Translations under genes and position numbers: made by a program
The notes under the pieces: generated by a model
The model's database searches: none
Seen by the model: the letters and a program-made list of their open reading frames with translations, nothing else
What the model was told of the DNA's origin: nothing
Assembly: GCF_013409045.1 (NCBI RefSeq)
Contig: NZ_JACCBT010000001.1
Location: 8,224,669 to 8,288,668, forward strand
Reading direction: 5' to 3'
From: Actinomadura citrea
Lineage (GTDB): Bacteria; Actinomycetota; Actinomycetes; Streptosporangiales; Streptosporangiaceae
Length of the DNA stretch: 64,000 nt
Shown: positions 17,732 to 25,349 of the stretch, piece by piece
How positions within the stretch are numbered: the first letter of the stretch is position 1
Layout: each line of letters begins with the position of its first letter

Positions 17732-18901
17732 ATGGTGCAGCCCGGTGAACGACCCCAGGTGCGGGCGCTCCGCAGGTGGTACGCCGCCGCCTGGATCCTG
17801 TTCGGACTGGTTCCGCCGGCCCTGGCGGTGGCGGACCAGCCGGACTCCACCAGGGCCGCGACGCTGGCGCTGCTGTCCGCGCTCGGGCTCTGCTACCCGA
17901 TCACGGAGACCTTCCCCGGGAACCCGGTGATCCGCCGGAACACGTTCCTGGGCGCGCTGATCGCGGGGATCGGCGCCGTCTCCTACCTGATGGGCGGCGC
18001 CGCGTCCCTGCTCATCACGTCCCTCCCGCACTTCTGGATCCTCGCGGGGAACCCGCGGCGCGCGGTGCTGCTCAGCGGCGCCGCCGCCGCGGCCGCGGTC
18101 GCCGGGGGCGCCGTCCGGGCCGCCCCGGACGGGGAACCGCTCACCGGCAACTCGATCGCCGCCCTCGTCGGATACGCGGCCGGGGTCCTGCTCGGGCTGT
18201 GGATGAACCGGGTGGTCGGGCAGCACGACGAGCGCGCCCGGCTCCTCGAGGCGGACCTGGCCGACGCCGAGCGCCGCCTCGCCGAGGCGCAGCGCCGGCA
18301 GGGCGCCGCCGACGAGCGCGAACGGATCGCCCGCGAGATCCACGACACGCTCGCGCAGGGGTTCGCGTCCATCGTCGTCCTGGCGGAGGCGGCCCGCGAC
18401 GGCCTCCGCTCCGACCCGGACCGCAGCGGCCGGCAGCTCGTGTCGATCGAGCAGACGGCGCGGGACAACCTCGCCGAGGCGCGCGTCCTGGTCGGGGCGG
18501 CGTCGCAGGGCAGCGTCGCGCCCGCGTCGGTCGCCCGGACGCTGCGCCGCACCCTCGACCGGTTCGCCGAGGACACCGGGCTCACCGTCCACGCCGAACT
18601 GCCCTACGTCGAGTGCGACCAGACGACCCGGATCGCGCTGCTGCGCTGCACGCAGGAGTCGCTCGCCAACGTCCGCAAGCACGCCGCCGCGTCCACGGTC
18701 GGCGTCGTCCTCGAAGGGCACCCGCACGGCGTCGAGCTGGAGATCACCGACGACGGGCGCGGATTCGCGGTGGCCGGGTCGCGCGGCTTCGGCCTCGACG
18801 GCATGCGCCGCCGCCTCGCCGAACTGGGCGGCGAGCTCACCGTGACCAGCTCCCCCGGCGAGGGCACCCGGATCCTCGCCATGATCCCCGCGAGGGCGTG
18901 A
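17732..18901 (+). CDS. Sensor histidine kinase (NarL/DesK-type HisKA_3)
   Basis: 389 aa. About five TM segments fill residues 1-160 with little periplasmic sequence, so it probably senses within or at the membrane. A coiled-coil linker (DERARLLEADLADAERRLAE) leads to the HisKA_3 box REIHDTLAQGFASIVVL with the phospho-His. The ATPase domain follows, with N-box ESLANVRKHA, DDGRGF, and GFGLDGMRRRLAELGG. The ATG at 17732 lies 5 bp after the MMPL stop; the cognate regulator starts 1 bp after this gene. Confidence 0.92.
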   Translation: MVQPGERPQVRALRRWYAAAWILFGLVPPALAVADQPDSTRAATLALLSALGLCYPITETFPGNPVIRRNTFLGALIAGIGAVSYLMGGAASLLITSLPHFWILAGNPRRAVLLSGAAAAAAVAGGAVRAAPDGEPLTGNSIAALVGYAAGVLLGLWMNRVVGQHDERARLLEADLADAERRLAEAQRRQGAADERERIAREIHDTLAQGFASIVVLAEAARDGLRSDPDRSGRQLVSIEQTARDNLAEARVLVGAASQGSVAPASVARTLRRTLDRFAEDTGLTVHAELPYVECDQTTRIALLRCTQESLANVRKHAAASTVGVVLEGHPHGVELEITDDGRGFAVAGSRGFGLDGMRRRLAELGGELTVTSSPGEGTRILAMIPARA

Positions 18902-18902
18902 G

Positions 18903-19529
18903 ATGACCGCGAAACTCAGGATCATCGTGGTGGACGACCACACGGTCATGCGCGCGGGCGTCGTCGCGCTGCTGGCCGCCGACCCCGGCATCGAGATCGT
19001 CGGCGAGGCGGGCGACGGCCGCGCGGCGATCGCCCTGGCCGAGCGGCTCCGGCCCGACGTCGCGCTGCTCGACCTGCGGATGCCCGTGCTGGACGGCGTC
19101 GCGGCCACGGCCGAGATCGGCCGGCTCGGCACCCGCGTCCTCGTCCTCACCACCTACGACACCGACACCGAGATCGAGCGCGCGATCGAGGCCGGGGCCA
19201 TCGGCTACCTGCTCAAGGACACCACCCGCGACCAGCTGGTCGACGCCATCCGCGCGGCGGCCCGCGGCGAGACCGTCCTCGCGCCCCGCGTGGCCGAGAA
19301 GCTCGTCGCCCGGATGCGCCGCCCCGAGCCGGCCGCGCTGACCGCCCGGGAGGTCGAGGTGCTCCGGGCGGTCGCCGACGGCCTGTCCAACGCCGAGATC
19401 GGGCGGCGGCTCGTCATCGCGGAGGCGACCGTCAAGACGCACCTGCTCCGCGTCTTCGCCAAGCTGGACGTCGGCGACCGCACGCACGCCGTCGTCGTCG
19501 CCATGGACCGCGGCCTGCTTCCCCGCTAG
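18903..19529 (+). CDS. LuxR-family response regulator (NarL/FixJ type)
   Basis: 208 aa. The receiver domain (1-120) has acidic residues VVDDH near 9-13, the phospho-acceptor Asp57 in VALLDLRMP, Thr in VLTTYD and Lys in YLLKDT. The C-terminal helix-turn-helix (about 145-205) shows LTAREVEVLRAVADGLSNAE and ATVKTHLLRVFAKL. It probably controls the MMPL operon through its upstream palindrome, by inference. Its TAG shares CTAG with the TAG of the convergent ABC permease. Confidence 0.95.
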   Translation: MTAKLRIIVVDDHTVMRAGVVALLAADPGIEIVGEAGDGRAAIALAERLRPDVALLDLRMPVLDGVAATAEIGRLGTRVLVLTTYDTDTEIERAIEAGAIGYLLKDTTRDQLVDAIRAAARGETVLAPRVAEKLVARMRRPEPAALTAREVEVLRAVADGLSNAEIGRRLVIAEATVKTHLLRVFAKLDVGDRTHAVVVAMDRGLLPR

Positions 19530-20242
19530 TCGGCGCTGGCGACGGGCAGGGAGCGGAGCCGGAAGGTGGCGAGGAACGCCGCGACGAGCGTCACCGCGAC
19601 CAGCAGCCCGATCGCCACGGGCAGGTCCACGGTCGACCTCACCGGCGACGCGTCGGTGAGCGCGTCCGTCACCGACAGGCACCACTGCTGGATGGACGCC
19701 GACTTGGCGCCCGGCGCGAAGTTGCCGAGCAGCGACTCCCACACCAGCGCGTACAGCAGGCCGATCGTGACGGCGTTGCGGCTCGCGACGGCCAGCGCGA
19801 CGAACACGGCGCTGTAGACGACGCCGCCGATCAGCACGCCGATCGCGAACGCCGGCGTCAGCTGCGCGGTCGTCCCCGTGAGGACCAGCCCCGCCAGCAG
19901 CGTCGGCACCGCGGCGAACGCCGTCACCAGGACGATCGCCACGGCCAGCTTCGTCAGCACGATCACCTCGCGCGCGACCGGCTTGGTCAGCACGTACATG
20001 ATCTGGCCGTCGTCGATCTCCGGCCCGATCACGCCGGTCCCGGCGATCAGCGCGAGCAGCGGCAGCAGCGTCGCCAGGCCGAACTTCTGCAGGACGTTCG
20101 CCGAGACGTCCAGGTCGTCGTTGCCGGTCACCTTCAGCGCCGCCGCCAGCACCAGCAGGAGCAGCGGCAGCCCCAGCAGGAGCAGCGCGCGCTTGCGTCC
20201 GAGCATCGCCCGGAACGTGATCATCGCGATCGTGCCATTCAT
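19526..20242 (-). CDS. ABC transporter permease (ABC-2 type), pair B
   Basis: 238 aa, about six TM segments, with GPEIDDGQIMYVLTKPVARE near residues 73-92, the cytoplasmic motif of ABC-2 permeases. The ATG at 20240-20242 overlaps the ATPase TGA in an ATGA junction. Its stop overlaps the LuxR stop on the other strand (CTAG, 19526-19529). Last gene of a four-gene minus-strand operon. Substrate unknown. Confidence 0.85.
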   Translation of the reverse strand: MNGTIAMITFRAMLGRKRALLLLGLPLLLLVLAAALKVTGNDDLDVSANVLQKFGLATLLPLLALIAGTGVIGPEIDDGQIMYVLTKPVAREVIVLTKLAVAIVLVTAFAAVPTLLAGLVLTGTTAQLTPAFAIGVLIGGVVYSAVFVALAVASRNAVTIGLLYALVWESLLGNFAPGAKSASIQQWCLSVTDALTDASPVRSTVDLPVAIGLLVAVTLVAAFLATFRLRSLPVASAD

Positions 20243-21150
20243 CGGGCCACCAGGTAGGAGAAGACGCTTTCGAGGGACTCGTCGGCCGGGGAGACCTCCC
20301 ACAGGCGCACGTCGGCGTCCCGGGAGATCTGCGGGAGCAACCATGTGAAGCGCTGGAAGTCGACCGCCTCGACCTGCAGGCCCTTGTCGGTGAGCTGGAC
20401 GCTGCGGGCCGACCCGTCGGCGATGACGGCGGCGGCGAGCCGCCGGTCGTCGGACGAGCGGACGAGGAAGATGTGCGGCCGGTCGGTCATCAGCCGCCGG
20501 ATCTTGCGGAAGTCGCCGGACGCGGCGTGCCGCCCCGCCACGATCACCTCGATGTGGCTGGCGAGCCGCTCCACCTCCTCCAGGATGTGCGAGGAGAACA
20601 GGATGGTGCGGCCCTCGGCGGCCATCCGCTGGATGAGGTCCATGAGCTGGAGCCGCTGCCGCGGGTCCATGCCGTTGAACGGCTCGTCCAGCAGCAGCAC
20701 GGGCGGGTCGTGCACCAGCGCCGACGCCATCTTGATGCGCTGCTTCATGCCCTTGGAGTAGTTGCCGATGGGGCGCCCGGCCGCGTAGTCCATCTCCACC
20801 AGGCCGATGGCGCGGCGGGCGGCCGCGCCCGGATCGGGCAGCTTGTGCAGCTTGGCCATCGCGAGGATGAACTGCTGGCCGGTGAGGAAGTCGTACGCCG
20901 ACTCCCTCTCGGGCACGAGCCCGAGGCTGCGGTAGACGCCCGGGTTCCGCCAGATCGGCGTCCCGTCCAGCGTGACGGAGCCGGACGACGGGGCGAGGAA
21001 CCCGCCCATCATGTGGATGAGCGTCGACTTGCCCGCCCCGTTCGGGCCGAGGAGCCCGGTGACGCCCGGCCCGACCTTCATCGTCACGCCGTTGACGGCG
21101 ACGACGTTCCCGTACCACCGGGACACGTTCTCCAAGATGAGCTCGCTCAT
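20239..21150 (-). CDS. ABC transporter ATP-binding protein, pair B
   Basis: 303 aa. Walker A is GPNGAGKST, the signature is YSKGMKQRIKMASAL, Walker B is VLLLDEPFNGMD, and the H-loop lies in ILFSSHILEEV. The start is MSELILENVSRWYGN with GGGAGG 6 bp upstream; a longer reading would run through the 43-bp direct repeat and is unlikely. The upstream gene is the permease of pair A, 109 bp away. Confidence 0.93.
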   Translation of the reverse strand: MSELILENVSRWYGNVVAVNGVTMKVGPGVTGLLGPNGAGKSTLIHMMGGFLAPSSGSVTLDGTPIWRNPGVYRSLGLVPERESAYDFLTGQQFILAMAKLHKLPDPGAAARRAIGLVEMDYAAGRPIGNYSKGMKQRIKMASALVHDPPVLLLDEPFNGMDPRQRLQLMDLIQRMAAEGRTILFSSHILEEVERLASHIEVIVAGRHAASGDFRKIRRLMTDRPHIFLVRSSDDRRLAAAVIADGSARSVQLTDKGLQVEAVDFQRFTWLLPQISRDADVRLWEVSPADESLESVFSYLVAR

Positions 21151-21163
21151 ATCGTCCTCCCAC

Positions 21164-21206
21164 GTGGGGGGACGACCCCCCACACCCCCCGGGTCGCTTC
21201 GCTCAT
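21164..21206. repeat. 43-bp direct repeat with internal hairpin, copy 1
   Basis: Identical over 43 bp to 21218-21260. Each copy contains GTGGGGGG-ACGA-CCCCCCAC, an 8-bp stem with a 4-nt loop, then a CCCGGGTCGCTTCGCTCAT tail. It sits 13 bp upstream of the pair B ATPase, in its 5' leader. Confidence 0.9.
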
Positions 21207-21217
21207 CCGTGTTATTG

Positions 21218-21260
21218 GTGGGGGGACGACCCCCCACACCCCCCGGGTCGCTTCGCTCAT
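21218..21260. repeat. 43-bp direct repeat with internal hairpin, copy 2
   Basis: Second identical copy, 54 bp from the first. Its last base is the final base of the pair A permease TAA. Read on the minus strand each copy begins ATGAGCGAAGCG, so chance reading frames of MSEATRGVWGVVPP type appear; I do not regard them as genes. Confidence 0.9.
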
Positions 21261-22138
21261 TATGAGAGCCCCGCCTTCCGGAACCTGCGGTACAGCACCG
21301 CGACCGAGCCGACGACGATCAGGGCGCACACCGCGAGCGCGACCACGCCTCCGGCGACGCCGGACGGTACCCCGGCCGACGACGACTGGGCGCCGAGCAG
21401 CCGTACCTGGACGATGTCGACCAGGTTGAACGGCGTGAACAGCCCCGCCCAGCCCTGGAGCGTGAAGTTCGTCTGCGCCTCGGCGATCCCCTGGACGGCG
21501 CCGACGAACGCCGCGCTGATCATGTAGACGGCGATGACCGCCGCGACCCCGAACCCGCGCCGCGGGGTGAACGCCGCGACCACCATCCCGATGGCGGCCA
21601 GGACGAGCGCGAACAGCACGCAGCCGAGGAGCGCGCCGAGGTACTTCAGCAACTGCTCGCCCGGGTCCGGCATCTTGGAGATCAGGCCGCCGACGTACAG
21701 GACGGTGACGGGCACCGCCATCAGCGCGAACAGCGCGGTCGCCATCGCGGCGGCCTTCGCCAGCACGAAGTCGAGATGGCCGACCGGGCGCGAGAAGTAC
21801 AGCGGGATGACGTGGAAGCGCACCTCCCGCGAGGCCAGCACCGGCGCCTGCGTGGCCAGGAAGATCGCCACGATGACCTGCATGATGTTGGCGTAGGAGG
21901 CGTAGCGGAACAGCGCGTCCTCCTGCTTGGTGAACGCGAACGCCGCGACCGACCCGGCGGCCGGCAGCAGCATGATCGCCGCCAGCAGGAACGGCATCAC
22001 CTTCGCCCGCGCGGGACGGCCGAGGCCGTAGGCGGCGCGCAGGTTGTGCACGTACAGGGACCGCAGCACGTACGCGCGGCCGTTGCGGCGCCCCTCGTAG
22101 TGCCGGTAGCCGATGTCGTGGATGGTGCTTGTGCTCAT
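21260..22138 (-). CDS. ABC transporter permease, pair A
   Basis: 292 aa with about six TM segments. It starts MSTSTIHDIGYRHYEGRR, a motif shared by actinobacterial ABC-2 permeases next to drug/antibiotic-type ATPases, and carries VLASREVRFHVIPLYFSRPV before the third TM segment. The ATG at 22136-22138 overlaps the upstream ATPase stop by 4 bp. Its TAA lies at the edge of the 43-bp repeat. Substrate unknown. Confidence 0.87.
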   Translation of the reverse strand: MSTSTIHDIGYRHYEGRRNGRAYVLRSLYVHNLRAAYGLGRPARAKVMPFLLAAIMLLPAAGSVAAFAFTKQEDALFRYASYANIMQVIVAIFLATQAPVLASREVRFHVIPLYFSRPVGHLDFVLAKAAAMATALFALMAVPVTVLYVGGLISKMPDPGEQLLKYLGALLGCVLFALVLAAIGMVVAAFTPRRGFGVAAVIAVYMISAAFVGAVQGIAEAQTNFTLQGWAGLFTPFNLVDIVQVRLLGAQSSSAGVPSGVAGGVVALAVCALIVVGSVAVLYRRFRKAGLS

Positions 22139-23109
22139 CGCGGCGCTCCCTGCTGCACGTCTCCGGGCCGCACGTCTCCGGGCCGCACGTCTCCGGCCGG
22201 GGCCTGCGCCGCGGGCGGCGTCTGGAAGACCTCTTCGATGTGGTGCCGGCGCTGCTCCATCCGGATCAGCCGGAGCCCGAGCTCGGCGACGCCGTCGCGG
22301 ACCAGGTCGTAGGTCTGCTCGCCGGCGATGTCCACGACGAGGAACCGGCCCTCCGGATGGACGGTCACGCCCTGGTCGTGGAGGTGCCGCCCGAGCACGT
22401 CGCGTCCCTCGTCCACCTCGACGGTGAGGACGCCGCTCTCGGCCGTGTACGCCTCGACGGCCTGGGAGCGCAGCAGCCTCCCGCCGTCGATGATGACGAC
22501 GTGCTCGCAGACCCGCTCCAGCTCGCCCAGCAGGTGCGAGGTGACCAGGACGCTGATCCCGAACTCGGTGCCGATCCGGCGGATCAGTTCGAGCATCTCG
22601 TCGCGTCCGGCCGGGTCGAGGCCGTTGGTGGGCTCGTCCAGGAAGACGAGCTTCGGGTCGTGGACGAGGGCCTGGGCGAGCTTGACCCGCTGGCGCATCC
22701 CCGTCGAGTAGCCGCCGATGGGACGGTAGCGCTCCTCGTACAGGCCGACGTGCCGCAGGGTGTCGGCGGCGCGCTCGCGGGCCGCGGTCGGCGGCAGCCC
22801 GCACATCCGGGCCATGTGCACGACGAACTCGGTCGCGGACACGTCCGGCGGCAGGCAGTCGTATTCGGGCATGAACCCGACGCTTTCCCGGATCCGCAGA
22901 CCCTCGCGCGCGATGTCGAGGCCGAGGACGGTCGCGGTCCCGGAGGTGGGTGGCAGCAGCCCGAGGAGGATCTTGATGAGCGTCGACTTTCCGGCGCCGT
23001 TGGCGCCGACCAGGCCGACGACTCCGGGCTCGACGGCCACGGAGAGGTCGTCCAAGGCGGTCACCCGGGGGAACCTCATCGTCAGGCCCTGGGTGGCGAT
23101 GATGGGCAT
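22135..23109 (-). CDS. ABC transporter ATP-binding protein, pair A
   Basis: 324 aa. Walker A is GANGAGKST, the signature is YSTGMRQRVKLAQAL, Walker B is LVFLDEPTNGLD, and the H-loop lies in VLVTSHLLGEL. The start MPIIATQGLTMRFPRV fits the family; a longer reading from 23148 has no support. The C-terminus carries three copies of a five-residue GDVRP-like repeat. First gene of the operon ATPase A-permease A-ATPase B-permease B. Confidence 0.93.
   Translation of the reverse strand: MPIIATQGLTMRFPRVTALDDLSVAVEPGVVGLVGANGAGKSTLIKILLGLLPPTSGTATVLGLDIAREGLRIRESVGFMPEYDCLPPDVSATEFVVHMARMCGLPPTAARERAADTLRHVGLYEERYRPIGGYSTGMRQRVKLAQALVHDPKLVFLDEPTNGLDPAGRDEMLELIRRIGTEFGISVLVTSHLLGELERVCEHVVIIDGGRLLRSQAVEAYTAESGVLTVEVDEGRDVLGRHLHDQGVTVHPEGRFLVVDIAGEQTYDLVRDGVAELGLRLIRMEQRRHHIEEVFQTPPAAQAPAGDVRPGDVRPGDVQQGAPR
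22158..22199 (-). repeat. 15-bp tandem repeat in the ATPase A 3' end
   Basis: CGTCTCCGGGCCGCA occurs twice exactly (22158 and 22173) and a third time partly (22188). It encodes the GDVRP repeat near the C-terminus and keeps the reading frame, so repeat number may vary between strains. Confidence 0.8.
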
Positions 23110-23194
23110 ACCGTCGAACCTAGCGGCTGGCTCCGCGTGGCACGTCACCCTGAAGGGCGATCAGGGGCAGCCTTTGGTCCGATGCCGCAACGAC

Positions 23195-24151
23195 CTAAGT
23201 TCCCCGCAGGGCACTCCTTCGGCCACGCTGCCGCAGCACGACGGCCCACACGGCCCGCTGGAGGAGCAGCGTCAGCGTCCCCGCGATGATCATTCCGGCG
23301 ACGTTGACGCCCAGCTGGAGCAGCGATCCGTTGATCTCGCTGCCGTGCTTGAGCGCCATCGCGACCGCGAGGTTGCCCGCCGCGGGCACGGTGGTGACCG
23401 AGATGAAGACCCCGACCAGCGCCGACGACTTGCCCGCGGTGAGCGACAGCACGCCCGCGGCGCCGGCGAGCAGCGCGACGATGAACGACCAGCGGTCCGG
23501 GCTGTAGATGAACGCGGTGAGCGGGCGGTCGTCCGGCAGGCGGTCCAGCTCGATCACGCCGGTCCACCGGGCGGCCAGGGCGCACACGTAGGTGACCGCG
23601 ATCGCCGCGGCGAACCCGACGACCAGCGCCCGCAGCGCGTGCACGATGCGTCCGGGCTGGAGCCGGACGAGCCCGTAACAGATCGCCGCGATGGCCGCGA
23701 ACTCCGGTCCGAGGACCATGGCGCCGACCACCAGCACCGGCGAGTCGATCAGCGCCGCGATCGCGGCGAGCTGCGTGGCCAGCACGAGGAACGCCACGAA
23801 CGACCAGGTCAGCGCGGTGCCCTCGCTGACCTGCCGGTCCAGTTCCTCCCAGACGACGGCGTCGTCGCCATGCCCCGGCGCCAGGTCCTTGGCCACTTCG
23901 GCGCGGTCGGAGAGCGTGAGATCGACCTTGTCGAGGGCGATCGACCCGTCCCGGTCGACGTCGAGGGCGCGCAGCGCGTCCAGCACCTCGTTGGCCGACT
24001 CGCGGGCGATGTCGGCGGTGACGAGGTCGCCCTGCGGGGCACGGGCGGCGCCCTCGATCACGACGACGTTGGTGGCGCCCGCGCAGGCCGCCAGCTCCTT
24101 GCAGACCGCTTCCGTGCGCTCGGCCGGGACGATCGCTCTGAGATGCAACAC
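23195..24151 (-). CDS. DUF389 family membrane protein
   Basis: 318 aa from the GTG at 24149-24151. An N-terminal soluble domain (LHLRAIVPAERTEAV, about 1-95) precedes a membrane domain of about six TM segments that includes the family motif VLVVGAMVLGPEFAAIAAI and VTTVPAAGNLAVAMALK. DUF389 proteins have no established function. The start is uncertain because no strong ribosome binding site is visible and a TTG follows the GTG. Divergent from the HNH gene. Confidence 0.82.
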   Translation of the reverse strand: MLHLRAIVPAERTEAVCKELAACAGATNVVVIEGAARAPQGDLVTADIARESANEVLDALRALDVDRDGSIALDKVDLTLSDRAEVAKDLAPGHGDDAVVWEELDRQVSEGTALTWSFVAFLVLATQLAAIAALIDSPVLVVGAMVLGPEFAAIAAICYGLVRLQPGRIVHALRALVVGFAAAIAVTYVCALAARWTGVIELDRLPDDRPLTAFIYSPDRWSFIVALLAGAAGVLSLTAGKSSALVGVFISVTTVPAAGNLAVAMALKHGSEINGSLLQLGVNVAGMIIAGTLTLLLQRAVWAVVLRQRGRRSALRGT

Positions 24152-24233
24152 GGGCCAATCGTGCCGTATGCGTCGCGGCGATTCCACGCGGGCGGACCCC
24201 GAGGAAGACCAGGCCACAATGATTGATCGATTA

Positions 24234-24253
24234 TTTGCCTTCAAGAGGGCAAA
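24234..24253. promoter_or_regulatory. Imperfect palindrome upstream of the HNH gene
   Basis: TTTGCC and GGCAAA arms around TTCAAGAG, following an AT-rich patch (ATGATTGATCGATTAT) that stands out from the GC-rich surroundings. It lies 35 bp upstream of the HNH start. Operator or short hairpin; no partner known. Confidence 0.3.
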
Positions 24254-24287
24254 AACCCCCGGAAACTCCCCCCAGGACGGTGAAGTC

Positions 24288-24977
24288 ATGACACAGCCTC
24301 CGGTGCTGTTGAAGGCCGCGCGGACGGCCGCGGCGGGTCTCGCGCTCGTCGTCCCGTTGGCGACGGCGGGCTGCGAGGGCGACGTGGGCCTCTCGCAGAC
24401 GGGATCGCCCTCGTCCGGCTCGACCAAGCCCGCCTCCGGCGACGAGGCCAAGGCGCGCAAGAACCTGTCCGGGCTGCGGATCTCGTCCTCGTCGGACGGC
24501 GGCTACCGGCGCGACAAGTTCGGCACGCGCTGGAAGGACACCGACCACAACGGCTGCGACCAGCGCAACGACGTCCTCGCCCGCGACCTGGCGAAGGTCG
24601 AGAAGAAGGGCCGCTGCATCGTGCTCGCCGGGAAGCTGGACGACCCCTACAGCGGCAAGCAGATCACCTTCGAGAAGAAGGACGCCGCCGAGGTGCAGAT
24701 CGACCACGTCTACCCGCTCGCCCTCGCCTGGCGGATGGGCGCCTCCCGCTGGAGCGAGGACAGGCGCGAGCAGTTCGCCAACGACCACGACAACCTGCTC
24801 GCCGTCTGGGGCGTGCCCAACCGTCAGAAGAGCGACTCCGGCCCCGGCGAGTGGAAGCCCCAGAAGGGGTTCCAGTGCGTCTACGCGATCAAGTACATCG
24901 CGGTCGCGAAGGAGTACTCGCTCCCGGTGACGCGCTCCGACCACGACGCGCTCCAGGACTTCCTCGCCCGCTGCTGA
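24288..24977 (+). CDS. Lipoprotein HNH endonuclease-family protein (DUF1524/GmrSD-like)
   Basis: 229 aa. It begins with a lipoprotein signal (ALVVPLATAGC; lipobox Cys at about residue 29), then a Ser/Gly/Lys linker and an HNH domain of DUF1524/GmrSD type: EVQIDHVYPLALAW, FANDHDNLLAVWG, and NRQKSDSGPGEWKP. His, Asn and the following Asn/Lys are in place, so activity is plausible. Its location would be the outer face of the membrane, suggesting extracellular nucleic acid as substrate (inference). The ATG at 24288 has GGACGGTGAAG upstream. Confidence 0.88.
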   Translation: MTQPPVLLKAARTAAAGLALVVPLATAGCEGDVGLSQTGSPSSGSTKPASGDEAKARKNLSGLRISSSSDGGYRRDKFGTRWKDTDHNGCDQRNDVLARDLAKVEKKGRCIVLAGKLDDPYSGKQITFEKKDAAEVQIDHVYPLALAWRMGASRWSEDRREQFANDHDNLLAVWGVPNRQKSDSGPGEWKPQKGFQCVYAIKYIAVAKEYSLPVTRSDHDALQDFLARC

Positions 24978-24997
24978 CCGGCCGTAAGCTCGTCCCC

Positions 24998-25321
24998 ATG
25001 AGCGAATCTCGCGGCAAGGACGCCGAGCAGGACGTGGAGAGCGCCGAGCGGGAGCCGCCGCGGGTGCGGACGGAACGGGGCGTGGGGGCGCGGGCGACCG
25101 GTGCGGAGGTGACCGGCGCGTCCGCGACCGGGCTCACGCTGCGGGCCGGGAACGGGCTCGGCTCCCTGGCGCTCGGGGCCATGGCCCTCGGCGCGGTCGC
25201 GGTCGGCGCGGTCGCGATCGGCAAGCTCGTCGTGAAGCGGGCGGTCGTCGACCATCTCCAGGCCGGGACCGTCGAGATCCGGCACCTGAAGGTCGGCCGG
25301 CTGGAGATCGACGAGCGCTAG
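24998..25321 (+). CDS. Small membrane protein of unknown function
   Basis: 107 aa. A charged N-terminal half (about 1-45) is followed by a Gly/Ala-rich segment with spaced glycines (LGSLALGAMALGAVAVGAVA, about 54-76), probably one TM helix, and a regular C-terminus with alternating hydrophobics (VEIRHLKVGRLEIDE). Similar short proteins ending in GRLEID-type repeats occur in actinobacteria without known function. It lies 20 bp after the HNH gene and is probably cotranscribed. Confidence 0.65.
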   Translation: MSESRGKDAEQDVESAEREPPRVRTERGVGARATGAEVTGASATGLTLRAGNGLGSLALGAMALGAVAVGAVAIGKLVVKRAVVDHLQAGTVEIRHLKVGRLEIDER

Positions 25322-25349
25322 CCGGGCGGGCGGCGCCCGTCCGGCTAGC
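25317..25349. terminator. Bidirectional terminator overlapping two stop codons
   Basis: GCTAGCCGGGCGGGC (25317-25331) pairs with GCCCGTCCGGCTAGC (25335-25349) over 15 bp with one G-T pair and a 3-nt loop. The left arm contains the stop of the small membrane gene and the right arm contains the glmM stop. Confidence 0.8.

Noticed and set aside
21147..21329. Short MSEATRGVWGVVPP-type peptides on the minus strand
   Set aside because: They arise because each 43-bp repeat begins ATG and stays open by chance; no supporting codon bias or independent start.
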